A stretch of 64,000 nt of DNA from Bradyrhizobium sp. CSA207 (lineage in GTDB: Bacteria > Pseudomonadota > Alphaproteobacteria > Rhizobiales > Xanthobacteraceae). The position numbers were made by a program, and so were the translations under genes. The stretch spans positions 48,865 through 112,864 of the forward strand of contig NZ_JAACFT010000028.1 of NCBI RefSeq assembly GCF_029051685.1, written 5' to 3'. The notes under the pieces are model-generated. The model had not been told where the DNA came from and made no database searches. It saw only the letters and a program-made list of their open reading frames with translations. Positions 56,149-64,000 of the stretch are shown in pieces; the first letter of the stretch is position 1; each line of letters opens with the position of its first letter.

Positions 56149-57058
56149 ATCTCAGAAGTGATTGCACCGACAACATCCGCCGACCTCCGAAAGCGCTTCT
56201 TGAAGCGATTGGTCGACGAGGTTGCCCGAGCCGCAATGCGTGCTTCATCATATAGAGCCGCGTCTGCCGTCGGGAACGGATTGGCATCCAGCGCGTCCGC
56301 GTGACTTCCCCATGAATATGCCTGCAGGTCCACAAGAGAGTCGTCCCACATGCTGTGAAATGTTGATGGCCTGCTGTGTGCCGTCCCATTGGAGCCTTTG
56401 GCGTGAAGCACGACATACAATTTGTTGCCGCCTTCATCGCCGCTCCGCTCGCTCACATGCAGCGGCTGCTCCAGATCTCCGGCAAGATGGACAACGAGAT
56501 TTTTAGCGCCCGCAACCTGTTGTCTTTGGAGCTCGACTTGTCTTTCAGGGCTGCGATGGCTGCCGGGAAGCCTTTAACGATGCAGGAGCCTTGTCTGCCC
56601 ACGTGCTTGCAATAGATTCCGGCGTCATAAGTCGAACGCTCGACATCGATATCAACGAAATGCCACCGAACCTGTTCTTTCCTTCTGCTGTGAATTTGTA
56701 GTCATGTCGAGATCGCGGCCAGAGAGCTGTCCCCGATCAGCACTTGAGCTGGGCTTGTGCGCCAGGACTCAGGTGCCGCTGCGCCAGTTCCGCGATAACG
56801 GAATGACCCAGTTGCCTCCAGGCTGGCGCCGAGGAGTTGCTGGCCACGGTACAGATCGGAACGTCAGCCTGAGCAGCATCACGAGCCATTCGCAAGATCC
56901 TGGATTGGATGACGTTGCTTACAGCAGACAGCATGACGCTAGGGCACATTGACCAGCGGCATGGGCGCGGTCGGGCGCGGGATGAAAGCACTTTGGTGCT
57001 GGCCGCGAGCCGCCAACATAATCACGAAAGCCGTGAGAACGATCAGGAGTCCACGCAT
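56097..57058 (-). pseudogene. S1/P1-type nuclease, degraded
   Basis: Minus strand. ATG at 57058 gives a signal peptide (MRGLLIVLTAFVIMLAARGQ). After frame changes WRQLGHSVIAELAQRHLSPG appears, the N-terminal zinc-binding region of S1/P1 nucleases. Then WHFVDIDVERSTYDAGIYCK, NLVVHLAGDLEQPLHVSERS GDEGGNKL and STFHSMWDDSLVDL follow, the last two being the classic VHLxGDxxQPLH and HxxWD motifs. One break is at an A-run near 56509 (one A too few between RALK and NLVVH). Several other breaks exist, so it is not functional unless the sequence is wrong. Confidence 0.75.
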
Positions 57059-57149
57059 ATCGATAGATCACTCGCAGAGCTGTAACGCAACTATGAAAGG
57101 GCTCATATCAGGTGTGTCGGATCAACAAATTGCAAAGCGCCAAAATCAT

Positions 57150-57660
57150 AGCATTTGCTCTTGGGGCAAGACGGAAAAACCAGGTCCTTTATGCCGAAAA
57201 CGTGCGTCCGGTCCTCGTTAGCGACAGAAATACCGCGGCGGATTTCAATCGTAGGATCAATCGCTGGATGCCTTCGTTCTTGGCCTTCCGTTGGCTTGCG
57301 TCACTTATCACGAGTTCACCGAAAGGGCCGCGCGTGTAGACGTCCAAGAGTTCTCAACGCCCGCCTGCGCGACGAACTTCTCAATGAGACGCTATTCACC
57401 TCGCTCGCGCAGGCTCGAGCCGTGCTGGCAAGCTGGAAAGACGACTACAACAACTCCCGGCAGCACAGTGCGCTGGGCAACCTCACACCGACCGAATACG
57501 CCAACCGCAGCGATCCTGGGCCGCAACGGGGGGGGAGACGCTACGCTATGCAGAGGGCTCCGCGCCCCGCCCCGTTGCTCCACCAGGCCGATGGGCTCAA
57601 ATGTCACCGGGACGCTCCCCATTGCTGGATGAAGCGAGGGGCTCAGACCATTAGCTCACG
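57150..57660 (+). mobile_element. IS3-family transposase remnant
   Basis: The stretch NARLRDELLNETLFTSLAQA RAVLASWKDDYNNSRQHSAL GNLTPTEYANRSDPGPQRGG is the C-terminal end of IS3-family OrfB, in the DDE(E) domain. Upstream parts are frameshifted (VQEF joins in another frame). About 150 codons remain; no terminal repeats identified. Confidence 0.8.
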
Positions 57661-57673
57661 ATCCCAAGGGAAA

Positions 57674-58066
57674 CTACCATACGCGCGTGAATATATCTGC
57701 GCCCTTCAACTTGCTAGGCTTACCGTTCTTATCAACGTAGAACAGCATCCATGACGCAGGCATTTGAGAACCGTTGGTTTTTCCGACCCAGCGAGTAAAG
57801 GAATTGCATTGGGCAAAAGTAACAACAAAATACAAGCCAGTTGGACCAATAGCTCCGGATGCAGGATATGGAATGCCCTGGCAGGCAAATCCTTGAGCAT
57901 GATTTGTGAAGGTCCCTTGTATTGCCCCGTTATTGGCGGACCAGATAAACAGTTCCGAACCCCGTTCGTTCTTCCAGTATGAAGGAGCAGAGAGCTCCTG
58001 CGCCATAACCTCGCCGGAACGAAAGAAAAATTGAGCGATAAGCAAAAGTCCCAGAAATCTCTTCAT
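57674..58066 (-). CDS. Avidin-family (bradavidin-like) biotin-binding protein
   Basis: A 130-aa secreted protein with signal peptide MKRFLGLLLIAQFFFRSGEVMAQ. The mature part shows avidin landmarks: SYWKNERGSELFI (Asn and Ser equivalent to streptavidin N23 and S27), NSFTRWVG (S88, T90, W92 pattern), ASWMLFYV (W108) and KGADIFTRV (D128). The tryptophan equivalent to W120 is replaced by lysine (KPSKLKG), and W79 appears as Phe, changes known from dimeric or lower-oligomer bacterial avidins. It likely binds biotin in the periplasm or outside the cell. It stands alone between IS remnants. Start 58066 with the signal peptide is convincing. Confidence 0.85.
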   Translation of the reverse strand: MKRFLGLLLIAQFFFRSGEVMAQELSAPSYWKNERGSELFIWSANNGAIQGTFTNHAQGFACQGIPYPASGAIGPTGLYFVVTFAQCNSFTRWVGKTNGSQMPASWMLFYVDKNGKPSKLKGADIFTRVW

Positions 58067-58132
58067 ATTGAAACCCCAAAGAGGTCGCTTAAACGGTGCA
58101 ACGTAGATCGTGTGCTCGGCTGATACAGCGGC

Positions 58133-58357
58133 TTAGGCAGTTTTTTCTCTTTCCAAAAATCCTTCGACCAAACCGTACGTCAGCTCGATCGCGCCCGTCG
58201 TTCCATTCACTTGCAGCAGACTTTTGGTGAAGCTCAAGGCGAGTCGCCTCATCCTTACCTTACGTTCGGCGTCGGGATGCGGCCTATATGCGCCAAATCG
58301 CGCCGGATCGCGGCGAAGTCGGGCTATTGTCGCGCGCCCGTGCCGCCTGTCATCCAA
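58133..58357 (-). CDS. Doubtful hypothetical ORF
   Basis: A 74-aa frame whose C-terminal half (MRRLALSFTKSLLQVNGTTG AIELTYGLVEGFLEREKTA) looks protein-like, while the first half is Arg-rich. No ribosome site or domain. It may be a decayed fragment. Confidence 0.25.
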   Translation of the reverse strand: MDDRRHGRATIARLRRDPARFGAYRPHPDAERKVRMRRLALSFTKSLLQVNGTTGAIELTYGLVEGFLEREKTA

Positions 58358-58720
58358 GCAGATGCTCGGCTATTTTGAAGTGCGGCGCGTCCAAAGTTGC
58401 ATGGAGTGGGGCACCCCGTTTTAGGAGCACCGAGTCCACTCATCGCGAATAGGCGCACAGCGGGCACCTACGTCGCTGTGCCAAAGACGGCTAAGAGACG
58501 CCGACTCAATTCTTTCGGAGGTACGACGTTGTTCCCGCACCGGCAATTGCAGCAATCGCGGCGACACACACTCGATACGTCGCCGACTTGAATTGAGGTT
58601 CGCAAGAGCTGCGTTAGGTTTCCAAGACCGTAAAACTAGGAAATGAGGAGTTTTCAATTTAGGATCGCTGTCACCGGGGCTGGACTGCATTCATTCACGA
58701 TTCGCATTTTGAACCCGGAG
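58358..58720. other. No supported gene
   Basis: About 360 bases with unsupported short frames. Confidence 0.35.
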
Positions 58721-58751
58721 GGCCGCCCGCGGTATTGTCGGCGGCCTTTTT
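58721..58751 (+). terminator. Terminator-like hairpin
   Basis: GGCCGCC (58721-58727) pairs with GGCGGCC (58740-58746), followed by TTTTT. The transcript it would end is not identified. Confidence 0.45.
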
Positions 58752-59084
58752 CGGCCGGTTCGCCGGTGGCAGCGCCAGCGCGCGCTCCGCCGGTCCCATT
58801 TGTCGTACATGGGCCCGTTTATGAATGTTCTTGCAGCACAGCATCGCGTCGATCGGCTTGCCGCCCCAATGACGAGACAGCCGGACTGCGCTGCACGTGC
58901 AGCTATGCTTTCAGTTCTTAGAGTGGGGCGCTTTGTTGGTCGCACAATCGCGGCCGCTTCATGGCGGTTGCGTTTTGTCGCGATCACCTGGCGGGCATGG
59001 CGCAGTGCCCACACTGTGCCCCGACTTTTTTCGGGCACACGGAAAGGGAATGTAAGCCATAAGTAACTGAGATCAAAGGGCGAA

Positions 59085-59159
59085 TGGTGGGCGCACAAGG
59101 GATCGAACCTTGGACCTCTCCCGTGTGAAGGGAACGCTCTCCCGCTGAGCTATGCGCCC
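59085..59159 (-). tRNA. tRNA-Val (CAC anticodon)
   Basis: A full cloverleaf on the minus strand: acceptor GGGCGCA/TGCGCCC, D arm GCTC/GAGC, anticodon stem TTCCC/GGGAG with loop TTCACAC (anticodon CAC), T arm CAAGG-TTCGATC-CCTTG, discriminator A and an encoded CCA. The 5' end is at 59159 and the 3' end at 59085, so the 3' end faces the IS-rich island. Val-tRNA genes are known sites for the Bradyrhizobium symbiosis island. To the right all genes look like core genes. Confidence 0.95.
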
Positions 59160-59315
59160 GGGACCATCATGCAGACGGCCGGACTTGGGCCGGCCGGCAC
59201 TCGGAGCCCGCGATTTAGAAGTGCGGGCCACTTGTGTCAAGTTTTGCGGCGTCCCGAGGCTGCAAAACCTTGCGCAGATCGCACGATTCGCAAGGGAAAC
59301 CGGATTTAGGTCTGC

Positions 59316-60614
59316 TTACGCGCCCTGCTGGCGGGCGCGGGAGGCGTGGGCCTGGAGCGCGCGGATGCGCTCGGCCAGCGTTCCGCCGCCCTCGGGCAGG
59401 GTGCCTGCGGCCGCGCCATTCGCCGTGGTGCCATTGGCCGGGCGCGAGACCTGCTTCGGAGGCTGACCCGCCTCGGCCGCAAGCAGCGCCTCGATCGGCG
59501 AGTTCGGGCCTTCGAGCTGCATCGCGAGTTTTGCCACCTCGGCGGCGATGTCGTTGATGCGCTCGCGCAGCAATGCGTTCTCCATGCGCTCGGTGGCCCA
59601 GGAGCTTTCCGCCTGCTGCTGGATCGCATTGATGTCGCGCTGCAGCTTGGCGCGCTCGTCGCGTGCGCTCTTGAGCTGCTCCTCCAGCGCGGTCTTCTCC
59701 GCGCGGAGCGCTTCGAGGGCGGCCGACGACTTGCCGCCGCTCAGCGCGGCGATCTCGACGCGCAATTCCTTGATGGTGCGCTCATTGCCGTCATTGGCCT
59801 GGCGGAGCTGGTTGTTCTCATAGTCGCGCTCGGCGAGCAGCTTGCCCTGCGTGGCGAGGCGCCCTTCGAGGTCGGCGACGCGGCCGGACAGCATCTCGGC
59901 CTCCTTGACCTGCACGATGAGCTGGCGATCGAGCTCGGTGACACGCTGGCTCAGATTCTCGACACGGCCGCGCGCATCGGCAAGTTCGCGCGAGGCGGTT
60001 TCGGATTCGGTGCGCTCCTGCGCCAGCCGTGCTTGCGTGGCGGCAAACTCCTTCTCGGCATCGCCGACGCGGTTCTTCAATTCTTCGATCTGCGCGCGCA
60101 CCGCGACGAGCTCGATCTGTCGGGTCTCCGCCATCATCGAACGGTCGGACAGCTCGGAATTGATTTTTGCCAGGTCGCCCTGCTTGGCGCTCAGGGCCTG
60201 TTCGGCGCCGCGCAACGCCTCGGTCTTGGCGTTGAACTCCTCTTCGGTGGCGCGCAGTTGCTCCTTCACCGCTTTCTCGCGCGCCTCGAGTGCGAAGATC
60301 GTGGCGTTCTTCTCCCCGAGCTCGATCTTCATGCGGTTGATGGCGTCGCTCTTCTTGCCGAGCTCGGCGAGCTGGCTCGTGGTCTTGTTCTTGAGCTGGT
60401 CGACGCTCATCTCGAGCCGCCGCGCCGACATGGCGAATTCGGCGCGGAGCTGGTCCTTGTCGGCCTGGATCTCCGCCATCGACAACGGCGTCGCAGCCTC
60501 CAGCCGGCGCGTGGTCAGGCGTACCGCGCGGTTATGCACCAGCGGCACGATCGCAAGCCCGCACAGCATCGAAAGCAGGAAACCGATCGCCAAGTACATG
60601 ATCGGTTCGACCAT
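59316..60614 (-). CDS. Membrane-anchored coiled-coil protein
   Basis: A 432-aa protein with one N-terminal membrane helix (MYLAIGFLLSMLCGLAIVPL) followed by ~320 residues of long coiled coil (for example RLEMSVDQLKNKTTSQLAEL, RGRVENLSQRVTELDRQLIV) and a disordered Ala/Gly/Pro tail ending in a short helix (ERIRALQAHASRARQQGA). It resembles conserved hypothetical proteins of Bradyrhizobium core chromosomes; function unknown, perhaps cell-envelope related. It is the first gene on the core side of the tRNA and intact. Confidence 0.8.
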   Translation of the reverse strand: MVEPIMYLAIGFLLSMLCGLAIVPLVHNRAVRLTTRRLEAATPLSMAEIQADKDQLRAEFAMSARRLEMSVDQLKNKTTSQLAELGKKSDAINRMKIELGEKNATIFALEAREKAVKEQLRATEEEFNAKTEALRGAEQALSAKQGDLAKINSELSDRSMMAETRQIELVAVRAQIEELKNRVGDAEKEFAATQARLAQERTESETASRELADARGRVENLSQRVTELDRQLIVQVKEAEMLSGRVADLEGRLATQGKLLAERDYENNQLRQANDGNERTIKELRVEIAALSGGKSSAALEALRAEKTALEEQLKSARDERAKLQRDINAIQQQAESSWATERMENALLRERINDIAAEVAKLAMQLEGPNSPIEALLAAEAGQPPKQVSRPANGTTANGAAAGTLPEGGGTLAERIRALQAHASRARQQGA

Positions 60615-60733
60615 CGGCCAGAACTCCCAGAGCTAAGGAAAAATTTACCAACGACCATGCCATGGCGGGCCGGCAAAAAGCCAGCCCCGCTCTGTCGTTA
60701 ACCTTGATCCGCAACCTGACGGAGGGGGAAGCC

Positions 60734-61339
60734 CTAGAACGGGTTCCAGGTCGCGCGCGGGGTATATTTGAGATAGCCGATATTGGCTCCCAGCCGCAGG
60801 CCGATGCCCGAGCGGATCGGCACCAGCACGATGTTGTTGGCGGTGAGCGCCGTCATGCCGAAGCCGCCGATGATATAGGCCGAGCCGTCGAGGCCGGCGA
60901 AGCGCTGGTAGATCGCGTTGGTGGCGGGCAGGTTATAGACCAGCGTCATGGTCCGCGCGCCGTCGCCGCCCCAGTCGAAGCCGAGCGAGGGGCCCTGCCA
61001 GTAGACGCGCAGATCGCCGGCGTTCTTGGTGTAGAGCGTGCCTTCGCCATAGCGCAGGCCGGCGACGAAGGCCCCGGAGCCTTCCTCGCCCAGGATATAG
61101 CCGTTCGGCAGACCCCACTGGCTGACCGCCTTCTCGATGATCGAGGCGAGCCCGCGCGAGACGTTGCCGAAGAAGCGGTGGCCGGCGTTGACGAGCTCGT
61201 CCGGTCCATAGGTGCTCGGCGTCGGGGTCCGCTGTGGCGGCGGCAGGTCGGGCGGCGGCGCCTGCTGGGCGGAGACCGGGACGATCCAGCCAACCAGCGC
61301 GGCAAGCGCGACCGCAGCAAGGCGTGATGCGAAAGTCAT
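60734..61339 (-). CDS. EipA-family (DUF1134) periplasmic protein
   Basis: A 201-aa secreted protein with signal peptide (MTFASRLAAVALAALVGWIV PVSAQ), a Pro-rich linker and a DUF1134 beta-barrel domain: NAGHRFFGNVSRGLASIIEK, GYILGEEGSGAFVAGLRYGE, LRVYWQGPSLGFDWGGDGAR, ending GYLKYTPRATWNPF. The family member EipA is needed for envelope integrity in alphaproteobacteria. Complete, and probably monocistronic. Confidence 0.9.
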   Translation of the reverse strand: MTFASRLAAVALAALVGWIVPVSAQQAPPPDLPPPQRTPTPSTYGPDELVNAGHRFFGNVSRGLASIIEKAVSQWGLPNGYILGEEGSGAFVAGLRYGEGTLYTKNAGDLRVYWQGPSLGFDWGGDGARTMTLVYNLPATNAIYQRFAGLDGSAYIIGGFGMTALTANNIVLVPIRSGIGLRLGANIGYLKYTPRATWNPF

Positions 61340-61450
61340 AAAAGAACCCCTGGTATCGAATCCGGTCGCTTCCTTAACCTGACGCCAACAGGCACGGCCC
61401 TAGGTTTGCGCCGAAATGTCCCCTCGACTCGGATGTTATCCGCAGCAACT

Positions 61451-61966
61451 ATGACGGCACAACGGCAGGAAGATAGCCCTTTGCGCCCCGGAATCGCCTT
61501 GATCAGCCGTCTGGTCTGCCTGCTAACGGGCATTTGGATCGCCTTCGCCGTGATGTCGGCACAAGCGGCCACCACTGAGCGGATCGTCGTCAACCGCTTC
61601 AGCGGCGTGGCCATCGAGGGCTTCGACCCCGTGGCCTATTTCGTCGATGGCGGTGCCAAGCCGGGCACGGCGGAGTTCGAGGCCAACCTCTGGGGGGCGG
61701 TCTGGCGCTTTCGGAACGAGGGCAACCGGGCGTCCTTCCTGGCCCACCCCGAGATCTACGGCCCGCAATTCGGCGGCTATGATCCGGCCGATATCGCCCG
61801 CGGCGTGGCCAACGCCGGCAATCCCCGCTTCTTCGTGATCGCGGCGCAGCGGCTTTACCTGTTCAGCCGGGAAGCCAATCGCGATGCCTTCGCCGCCAAC
61901 CCGGAGCGATTCCTCTACGAGGTGGGCAAGCGCTGGCCGGCGATGCAGGACAAGCTCAGTCAGTAG
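61451..61966 (+). CDS. YHS-domain protein with signal peptide
   Basis: A 171-aa protein from ATG 61451 with a signal or membrane segment (SRLVCLLTGIWIAFAVMSAQA) and a YHS-type domain (GVAIEGFDPVAYFVDGGAKP, WRFRNEGNRASFLAHPEIYG PQFGGYDPADIARG). This domain often binds metal in proteins of copper or heavy-metal handling. The frame opens at 61406, but the ATG at 61451 gives a sensible start. Likely periplasmic, with no operon partner. Confidence 0.85.
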   Translation: MTAQRQEDSPLRPGIALISRLVCLLTGIWIAFAVMSAQAATTERIVVNRFSGVAIEGFDPVAYFVDGGAKPGTAEFEANLWGAVWRFRNEGNRASFLAHPEIYGPQFGGYDPADIARGVANAGNPRFFVIAAQRLYLFSREANRDAFAANPERFLYEVGKRWPAMQDKLSQ

Positions 61967-61996
61967 GCCTTGCGACCTCAGAGTCTTGCTGCCGCC

Positions 61997-62815
61997 TCAG
62001 AATCTTGCCGCCTGCGGGTCGCCCCACGCGATGAACTCCGGGATGACGAAATCGGTATCGTCGCGTTCGCCGAATCTGAGCTCGCCACCCATGCCGTCGG
62101 TCACCCTGCCGCCGGCCGCGGTCACGACCGCGCAGCCCGCTCCGACGTCCCATTCCGACGTCGGTCCGAAGCGGGGATAGATGTCGGCGCTGCCCTCCGC
62201 GATGCGGCCGAACTTCACGGCAGAGCCGACCGTCTTTCGTACCGCATTGGGCCGCGCGTCGATGAACGCTTCGCTCCTCGGATCGCCGTGCGAGCGGCTC
62301 ACCGCGGCGATCCAGGGCTCGCCCGGTTTCGGCAGCGCGCGGGTATGGATCGGTTCGGCGGCGCCCATGGTAGCGCCGTCAAATGCCACACGCTCGGCGC
62401 CATGGCCGACGATGCCGCGCCAGAGCAGCCCGAGTGCGGGCGCGGCGACGATGCCGAGCAGCGGCACGCCGCGGGTCACCAGGGCGAGATTGACGGTGAA
62501 CTCGTCGCGGCCGGCGACGAACTCCTTGGTGCCGTCGAGGGGATCGATCAGGAAGAAGCTGTCGCGAAACGGCGGGCAGGCGAGCTGGGTCCGCTCCTCG
62601 GAGAGCGTCGGCACGTCGCCTGCAAGCCGGGCCAGGCCATCCGCGATGATGCGGTCGGCGGCGAGGTCGGCCTCGGTGACCGGCGAGCCGTCCTGCTTGC
62701 CGTCGACCCGCATCGCCCCCCGGTTGACCGCGAGGATTGCTTCGCCCGCCTCCACCACCAGCGCCGTCAGCGGCTCCATCATTTGGGAGGCGGCTTTGCC
62801 GTCGATGATCCTCAC
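61997..62815 (-). CDS. cysQ: 3'(2'),5'-bisphosphate nucleotidase CysQ
   Basis: A 272-aa inositol-monophosphatase-fold enzyme that dephosphorylates 3'-phosphoadenosine 5'-phosphate, the by-product of sulfate activation. The metal-binding motifs are EERTQ (Glu), DPLDGTKEF (the hallmark of CysQ rather than IMPase) and SEWDVGAGCAVVTAAGG. Start ATG 62815. Complete core gene. Confidence 0.92.
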   Translation of the reverse strand: MRIIDGKAASQMMEPLTALVVEAGEAILAVNRGAMRVDGKQDGSPVTEADLAADRIIADGLARLAGDVPTLSEERTQLACPPFRDSFFLIDPLDGTKEFVAGRDEFTVNLALVTRGVPLLGIVAAPALGLLWRGIVGHGAERVAFDGATMGAAEPIHTRALPKPGEPWIAAVSRSHGDPRSEAFIDARPNAVRKTVGSAVKFGRIAEGSADIYPRFGPTSEWDVGAGCAVVTAAGGRVTDGMGGELRFGERDDTDFVIPEFIAWGDPQAARF

Positions 62816-63025
62816 CTGCGTGCCTCATTCATTGGCAAGTCTCGCCTCTCTCGGTTGATTCGCCGCCGGATCGCCATTGATGCGCCCTGGGCTTATTGCC
62901 GCTTCGAACCTATCGCAAGCTAGCTGCGACCGGCTTGCGAATGTTAGAACCGCGGCCATTCGTCAAGCATGCGTGATTCGCCGCGTCCGCACCGTGCAAT
63001 TCCAGGAACCCTCCAGGACCCCTTT

Positions 63026-63679
63026 ATGTCTGACGCTTCGTCACCCGCTACTGTTACCGCTCCCGATATGCTCGAACTCGCGGCGCTGCTGTGCTCGCGG
63101 GTCTGCCATGATCTCATCAGCCCTGTCGGCGCCATCGTCAACGGGCTCGAGGTGCTCGACGACGATCCCAAGCCCGAGGACCGCGAGTTCGCGCTCGACC
63201 TGATTCGCAAGAGCGCCAAGACGGCCTCCGCCCGCCTCCAGTTCTGCCGTCTCGCCTTCGGCGCAGCCGGCTCCTCCGGTGCGCAGATCGACCTCGGCGA
63301 TGCCCAGACCATGGCGCGCGGCCACATCGAGGACGGCAAGTGCACGATCACCTGGAATTTGCCGCGGCTGCTGCTGCCGAAGAATCGCGTCAAGCTGCTC
63401 CTCAATATGCTGGTCGTCGCCCAGCACACGATTCCGCGCGGCGGCATGCTAACGATCGATCCGATCGGCGAGGGTGAAACCATGAGCTTTCGCATCACAG
63501 CGAAAGGCCACAATGCGCGCCTGCCGCAGAACATCGCCGAGCTCCTGAGCGGCGAGCGCGGACCTGCCGCCGACGCGCACGCGATCCAGCCTTATTATAC
63601 GAGGCTCCTGGCGCAAGCCTGCGGACTCACCGTTCGGCTCGCGCCAGAAGGCGAAGCCATCACCGTTACCGCTTCGTAA
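63026..63679 (+). CDS. chpT: Histidine phosphotransferase ChpT
   Basis: A 217-aa ChpT, the shuttle that carries phosphate from the hybrid kinase CckA to CtrA and CpdR in the alphaproteobacterial cell cycle. The dimerisation/phosphorylation helix LLCSRVCHDLISPVGAIVNG contains the phospho-accepting histidine (CHDLISP). The degenerate ATPase-like domain follows (LLLPKNRVKLLLNMLVVAQH). The ATG 63026 is taken in preference to 62969, as MSDASSPATVTAPDMLEL is a normal start. Complete; next to a CheA-like gene. Confidence 0.88.
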   Translation: MSDASSPATVTAPDMLELAALLCSRVCHDLISPVGAIVNGLEVLDDDPKPEDREFALDLIRKSAKTASARLQFCRLAFGAAGSSGAQIDLGDAQTMARGHIEDGKCTITWNLPRLLLPKNRVKLLLNMLVVAQHTIPRGGMLTIDPIGEGETMSFRITAKGHNARLPQNIAELLSGERGPAADAHAIQPYYTRLLAQACGLTVRLAPEGEAITVTAS

Positions 63680-63874
63680 ACGCGCGGCCGTTCTTAAGAC
63701 GTTAATCGAATCTTTACGAGGCGCTTCGGCTTGTCCGGAGCGCCTTATCTCTTTGTTGGTTCCGTTCTTTTGCACATACTCAACCAATATTAAACGCTTT
63801 GCGGTGAAGCTGGCCCCATTCTGAAAGGCGCATCGCGCGGCGTGCGCGCCCTCCCTGTATGAAGGCCTGTTTTC

Positions 63875-64000
63875 ATGGATGATCTGTTGCGGGAGTTTCT
63901 GACGGAGACCAGCGAGAGCCTGGACACCGTGGACAATCAGCTGGTGAAGTTCGAGCAGGAGCCGAACAACGCCAAGATCCTGGACAACATCTTCCGCCTG
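63875..64000 (+). CDS. cheA: CheA-like chemotaxis histidine kinase, N-terminal part
   Basis: ATG 63875 gives MDDLLREFLTETSESLDTVD NQLVKFEQEPNNAKILDNIF RL and runs off the window. This is the first part of an Hpt (P1) domain of CheA; the phospho-histidine would lie just beyond the end. The 195 bases before it, after chpT, contain no other gene. Confidence 0.75.
   Translation, partial: MDDLLREFLTETSESLDTVDNQLVKFEQEPNNAKILDNIFRL

Noticed and set aside
59346..60701. 451-codon plus-strand open frame opposite the coiled-coil gene
   Set aside because: Leu/Arg-rich antisense shadow with no domain; the minus-strand protein has an anchor helix and coiled coil.

Overview
The window looks like Bradyrhizobium (Alphaproteobacteria, legume symbiont). 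It appears to hold the right-hand part of a symbiosis island (about 1-59.1 kb) and its junction with the core chromosome (59.1-64 kb). The evidence is nif/fix genes with NifA/sigma-54 promoters, a rhizobial gibberellin operon, an avidin-like protein, many decayed insertion sequences and pseudogenes, and then an abrupt change at a tRNA-Val(CAC) gene to intact core genes (EipA/DUF1134, YHS, CysQ, ChpT, CheA). No database search was run; identities come from recognisable motifs.

Layout. 0-7 kb: nifQ, a frameshifted nifV, nifW, a decayed fixA that keeps its promoter, then fixBCX. 7-20.3 kb: accessory genes, including an RMD1/DUF155 membrane protein and a CbiM-like metal-transport permease behind divergent NifA-type promoters, a secreted nuclease, a guanidinium exporter (sugE/gdx) under a mini-ykkC (guanidine-II) riboswitch, a radical-SAM/SPASM protein, pseudogenes of a PiT transporter and a thioesterase, and a pair of M16 peptidases with its own NifA/sigma-54 promoter. 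20.3-22.7 kb: a truncated Tn3-type transposon. 22.9-33.0 kb: the gibberellin operon cyp112-cyp114-fd/sdr-cyp117-ggps-cps-ks-idi, with a ferredoxin-SDR fused reading frame, a terminal type-2 idi and no cyp115. 33-47.7 kb: IS5, integrase, SRAP, group II intron, IS66 and IS630 remnants with a few small genes. 47.9-50.2 kb: groESL with a CIRCE operator. 50.4-58.1 kb: IS630 and serine-recombinase remnants, a RES/Xre toxin-antitoxin pair, a metallo-beta-lactamase-fold protein next to a four-helix membrane protein, an S1/P1 nuclease pseudogene, and the avidin-like gene. 59.1 kb: tRNA-Val, whose 3' end faces the island, as expected for tRNA-targeted integration.

How it works together. A recurring upstream signal (TGT-N10-ACA, then GG-N10-GC in a TGGCAC/TTGC context) places nifVW, the old fixA position ahead of fixBCX, cbiM, possibly the RMD1 gene, and the M16 peptidase pair under NifA and RpoN, so they should be expressed in low-oxygen nodules. 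FixBCX would feed electrons toward nitrogenase; NifQ and NifW support cofactor supply and enzyme protection. The gibberellin operon should make GA9 from C5 units, leaving the last hydroxylation to the host because cyp115 is missing.
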